The translations under genes were made by a program, and so were the position numbers. This document shows, in pieces, positions 60,833 to 64,000 of a stretch of 64,000 nt of DNA. The DNA comes from Acidicapsa acidisoli. Lineage in GTDB: Bacteria; Acidobacteriota; Terriglobia; Terriglobales; Acidobacteriaceae. The first letter of the stretch is position 1. Each line of letters starts with the position of its first letter. The notes beneath the pieces were generated by a model. The model was not told where the DNA came from. It worked only from the letters and a program-made list of their open reading frames with translations, and made no database searches. The DNA lies in contig NZ_JAGSYI010000002.1 of assembly GCF_025685625.1 (NCBI RefSeq), positions 1,736,001 through 1,800,000 on the forward strand, given 5' to 3'.

Positions 60833-62535
60833 GCCGATGTCCCTTTCGCCTGCTGAACCTTTGGAGTCTGCACCGGCAGAGTAATGATGAACTTGCTGCC
60901 GTGACCGGGCTCGCTTTCAACCGCAACTTCACCTCCATGCGCCTGCACGATGTGGCGCACGAGAGAGAGCCCCAGTCCGCTTCCCTTGGTGTTATGCACC
61001 AGCGGATCGCACACTCGATAGAACTTCTCGAAGACTTTGGGCTGTTCCTTTGCGGGAATGCCGATTCCATGATCGACCACCTCAAGGTTGACGCCGCCAT
61101 TGTGCCGGTAGAGGTTTACCCCAAGGTATTTCTCAGTCGTCGAGTACTTCACCGCGTTGTTCACCAGATTCAGGAGCGAACGCGCAATCGCTTCGCGATC
61201 CACCCACACTTGTGGTAGATCGCTATCGATCTTCTGCTCGAACTGGAACCCGTTTTGCTCGATTTCGAAACGATAAGATTCCAGCGTGCCCCGCACCAGA
61301 TCGGCTACATCGGTTTCGCGGAAGCTGTATTCTTTCTTGCCCGACTCGATACGCGAGAAGTCCAGAATATTGTTGATCAGCGAAGTCAACCGTTCACTCT
61401 CTTTGCGAATGATCTCGTAATATTCTTGACGCTTTCCTGGGTTGGATATGCGTCCCAGTTCAAGCGTCTCTGCGTAAAGGCGGATGAGCGCCAGAGGCGT
61501 TCTCAGCTCGTGCGAGACATTAGAGACAAAATCTGACTTCAGCTTCGCCAGTGCAAGCTCGCGGGCAATGTTTCGGTAGGCAAGTAGCATTCCCCCACCC
61601 ATCAGCAGCGAAAGCGCTCCGAGAATAATGTAGGCGGTCCTCGCAAACTGGTTGCTGATGTTCGCAATCGTGGTCCCGCGCAGCTTAATTCCCAGAATCA
61701 GTCCCGGGAACACACTTTCAAAACTACGCTCTACTTCAGGCGAACCTCCATCCCAACAGATAGAAGCAGCCAAAGGTGTGTGATCCTTTGCAGTCCGTAC
61801 CATGATCACTGGTTGAGAATGGGATGTATCATTTGCGTTCTGATTTGGCAGCACTTCGCTCAGCGCTTGCGGAAAGAACTTGCTGCCAAGATAGTCGGTA
61901 TCGTAGACAAACCCTGCCAGAGCGGGATGCGCTGCGGTCGAACCGCGAGGCATGAATAGCACCAAAGACTGATAATGCCATTTGTCACCGCTTTCTACCC
62001 AATTGGAGGTGAAGTAGACGCGCCGCCCTTCTGTTGCCTTGATCTTCTTCAGCTTGGCAATCCAGTCGTCAGTGTCCAAATCAAACCAATGTCCGGCCAT
62101 AGATGAGATATCCCTACCTTCTTCCACAAATTGAGGATCGCTCATCCGATCAGGCTGAGATTGAGTCTTTAGGCGGCCCTTCCCGGTCCAGAGGAACGCA
62201 TGTGCAATGTCTGAGTGTGCCGCTAGGAAAGTCGAGAGTTCGTCACCTTGCTCCGCATCGGGAAATTGCGTGCTGGCTTCCTCGGCGATCTCATAAGCGC
62301 GCGCATCAATCCGCTTTTCGGCGATAGCTAAGACTTGTTGAAACTCCCGTTGAACGACGGCCTCGATCGCTCTGTCACGCTGTATAGTCCTGAGATGCCA
62401 CACGCCGGCCACGATGAGCGCGGTCGCAGGCAGCATAACTCCAAGCATGAATACCAGCATGCGTGGACGCTCGGACCAACGTCGAACAAGAAACTTCAAC
62501 ATATGTACGCTTTCGGAGGGAAGCGCCACTTCCAT
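60829..62535 (-). CDS. Sensor histidine kinase
   Basis: 568 residues. One N-terminal helix (~26-46, LVFMLGVMLPATALIVAGVW), a periplasmic sensor of ~250 residues, a second helix (~298-320), then HisKA with phospho-His in SHELRTPLALIRLY (~345) and an HATPase domain (DREAIARSLLNLVNNAVKYS, DHGIGIPAKEQ, GSGLGLSLVRHIVQAHGG). No HAMP domain is evident. Forms an operon with the response regulator and PP2C gene. Start uncertain: 62535 or the Met at 62502 before helix 1. Confidence 0.94.
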   Translation of the reverse strand: MEVALPSESVHMLKFLVRRWSERPRMLVFMLGVMLPATALIVAGVWHLRTIQRDRAIEAVVQREFQQVLAIAEKRIDARAYEIAEEASTQFPDAEQGDELSTFLAAHSDIAHAFLWTGKGRLKTQSQPDRMSDPQFVEEGRDISSMAGHWFDLDTDDWIAKLKKIKATEGRRVYFTSNWVESGDKWHYQSLVLFMPRGSTAAHPALAGFVYDTDYLGSKFFPQALSEVLPNQNANDTSHSQPVIMVRTAKDHTPLAASICWDGGSPEVERSFESVFPGLILGIKLRGTTIANISNQFARTAYIILGALSLLMGGGMLLAYRNIARELALAKLKSDFVSNVSHELRTPLALIRLYAETLELGRISNPGKRQEYYEIIRKESERLTSLINNILDFSRIESGKKEYSFRETDVADLVRGTLESYRFEIEQNGFQFEQKIDSDLPQVWVDREAIARSLLNLVNNAVKYSTTEKYLGVNLYRHNGGVNLEVVDHGIGIPAKEQPKVFEKFYRVCDPLVHNTKGSGLGLSLVRHIVQAHGGEVAVESEPGHGSKFIITLPVQTPKVQQAKGTSA

Positions 62536-62886
62536 CGGATTGAAGAATAAGCCAGGAAAGTCGGCAGCATGTCACAACAATGCAACAAATTGCAAAAAGT
62601 TGTGAACTTACAAGATCATCGGAAACGGATGCCCCCGGGTAGGATGTTCCACTCAAACCTCTTTGCAAGATTAGAGAGCCCGTATCGGAGAATTTAAAAG
62701 GAATAGTGAGCCGAGTGAGGCGCAAATCACTCACCTCAACACAACTTGAAAGGTGCCCACTCGTGCACAACCAAGCGGTAAAGAAAGAGTTGGGGTCAGC
62801 CGTCCAGAATTCGATTTCTGGCTTGGTGAGTGACTCGGCGATTTACCACTCGTCGAGGAAATCGTAGCGGGTCAAATGGCAAAGAT

Positions 62887-62920
62887 CACTTGTCCGATAT
62901 GCCGGTTATACATCCACCTG
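62887..62920. repeat. 34-bp dyad element H (type 2)
   Basis: CACTTGTCCGATATGCCGGT followed by TATACATCCACCTG. Last copy found. A short relative (GCCGACATTCGG) follows at 62947. The rest of 62,536-63,402 has only short unsupported frames. Confidence 0.78.
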
Positions 62921-63402
62921 AACTAGAGTCAATCCGTAAATAGAAGCCGACATTCGGGGAGCAATCATAAGGAGAACCTGTAACGAGCAGAAAATACTAG
63001 CGTTATTCAGATTCTAGTTTTACTGCATGCATTGGCTGCACGATTCTGGCTGGAATCAATTCTGCCTCCCAGTAGGGTGAATTGCTCCTTCCAAGACTGT
63101 CGTTGCACCCAGCACGGCTACCGTACCGGAGACGTGTTGGGTAGTTCACAAGTGCTAACTGCCGAACAGCCAGCCATACGAACGGAACTCGAACATTTGG
63201 GCATGCTCTGCCTGCTGTCGCCAATGAGTGGCTTCGCGAGGATGCACCGCGTATCTTCAGACAGTGCGTCAATTGGCTATGGCGAAAAGTTCTGACTCGT
63301 CGCAGCCAACGCCTGGATACGCCTTTGGAGTGATTCCGTTGATTCCGAAGGCCCATTGATCGGAGGTCCCCACCCATCATTTAGCAGTGGGGTTGCAGCG
63401 AA

Positions 63403-64000
63403 CTACCGTTGACGCTTTCCGGTTGTGCGTGGATGAGCGTTGACTTGGCCTTCATCTACGGAAGTAGCGCCGACGGTATCGAAGGTTGCACCAGCCGGAA
63501 TCAGAACCGCGGTTACCATCTTTTCATCCTGAGAGCCGGTGTAGACGGCAATTCGCGATGAATCGATGCCCTTCTCGCCGACGAGGTAGGCCTTGGTGTT
63601 GACTGCGCGCTCGGCACTAAGCTTCTTGTCGCGACTCTCCCCGCTGGACACATTTCCGATGAGGGCAAGTTTCGCATCGGAGGTCCTTTGCAGATTGAGC
63701 GCGATATCGTCGAGGCACGCCTTCGCTTCGTTATCCACGCGAGATGGGCGACGGACGTCGCGCTCAAAATGAATGGAGCACAGCGAGCTGGTCACAGGCT
63801 GGGGGGCGATGGCCGGAGCCTGCACTGTTACCGAAGTTGGGGCGGAAGCAGTCTGACCCTTGTCATCTACGACATTGCAGGTCACGGTGACGATCCCCGG
63901 CGCTACGCCTGCCGCAGAAAACATGGCGGTCGAGCCGGTTCCGCTCACCGAACCGGAAGTCGAGCTATAGCTGTAAGTCAAAGGACGGTTCTGTGGGCTT
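63403..64000 (-). CDS. OmpA-like domain protein with Ig-like repeat (5' partial)
   Basis: The reading frame continues past the window edge, so only the C-terminal ~200 residues are visible. An Ig/PKD-like repeat comes first (RPLTYSYSSTSGSVSGTGST then GIVTVTCNVVDDKGQTASAP), followed by an OmpA C-terminal domain: SLCSIHFERDVRRPSRVDNE, ALIGNVSSGESRDKKLSAER and IDSSRIAVYTGSQD. Probably an outer-membrane or surface protein that binds peptidoglycan. The N-terminal signal peptide lies outside the window. Confidence 0.85.
   Translation of the reverse strand, partial: SPQNRPLTYSYSSTSGSVSGTGSTAMFSAAGVAPGIVTVTCNVVDDKGQTASAPTSVTVQAPAIAPQPVTSSLCSIHFERDVRRPSRVDNEAKACLDDIALNLQRTSDAKLALIGNVSSGESRDKKLSAERAVNTKAYLVGEKGIDSSRIAVYTGSQDEKMVTAVLIPAGATFDTVGATSVDEGQVNAHPRTTGKRQR

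Noticed and set aside
34259-62920. CRISPR array or integron attC array
   Set aside because: Element spacing is kilobases with genes between, no cas genes or uniform spacers; the integron core GTTRRRY/RYYYAAC boxes are not consistently present and no integron integrase is seen.

Overview
The window looks like a chromosomal segment of an acidobacterium, most likely Terriglobia/Acidobacteriaceae. This is inferred from the gene styles (long acidobacterial GH13 protein, DUF3857/transglutaminase/TPR protein, PCYCGC-type protein, ferritin-like Tat protein), the phoH-ybeY-corC-era order and the GC-rich codon use; no rRNA gene is present to confirm it.

Bases 1 to about 33,630 are an orderly core chromosome: a TonB-type protein (cut by the window start), ankyrin and VOC proteins, moaA, a GAF-GGDEF diguanylate cyclase, a frameshifted sugar epimerase next to a GT-C-like membrane protein, the phoH > ybeY > corC-like > era operon (minus strand), a very large GH13 enzyme, a Tat-exported ferritin-like protein, a DUF3857/transglutaminase/TPR protein, rpsT with a clear promoter and terminator, a fatty-acid beta-oxidation operon (fadN-like, a secreted protein, fadA), an amidohydrolase, glmU, an HD-GYP response regulator, phhB, an attenuator-like leader in front of a PCYCGC protein, and the tmRNA gene ssrA.

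From the 3' end of ssrA (33,631) the character changes abruptly. A remnant of a tyrosine integrase lies just beyond the tmRNA and the next 29 kb is a mosaic of small modules, many containing decayed genes. Modules in order: a two-gene unit of a small protein ending in Gly-Gly plus a DUF4132 protein; a GT4-GH130-zinc-ribbon operon; small membrane proteins, a CPBP protease, an IS91-type transposase fragment and a membrane-anchored PP2C phosphatase; an MFS exporter/isochorismatase-fold operon with a divergent TetR gene; a run of divergent regulator/enzyme pairs (TetR/SnoaL, HxlR/SDR, AraC/NmrA) interspersed with pseudogenes; then a sensor kinase/response regulator/PP2C operon. The window ends in an OmpA-like protein cut by the edge.

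The main unexplained structure is a family of ten 34-bp, imperfectly dyad-symmetric elements found only between 34.2 and 62.9 kb and sitting between those modules. They align without gaps over 34 columns (one copy needs an 8-bp insertion), come in two sub-types, and where paired always run type 1 then type 2, with starts about 57 to 68 bp apart. They look like recombination or protein-binding sites of an undescribed acidobacterial mobile or modular element. A second candidate system is the Gly-Gly small protein plus DUF4132 pair.

Signalling is a theme: one c-di-GMP synthase (GGDEF) and one HD-GYP phosphodiesterase candidate, two PP2C/SpoIIE-type phosphatases, a two-component system, and five transcription regulators, four of them next to candidate operators.
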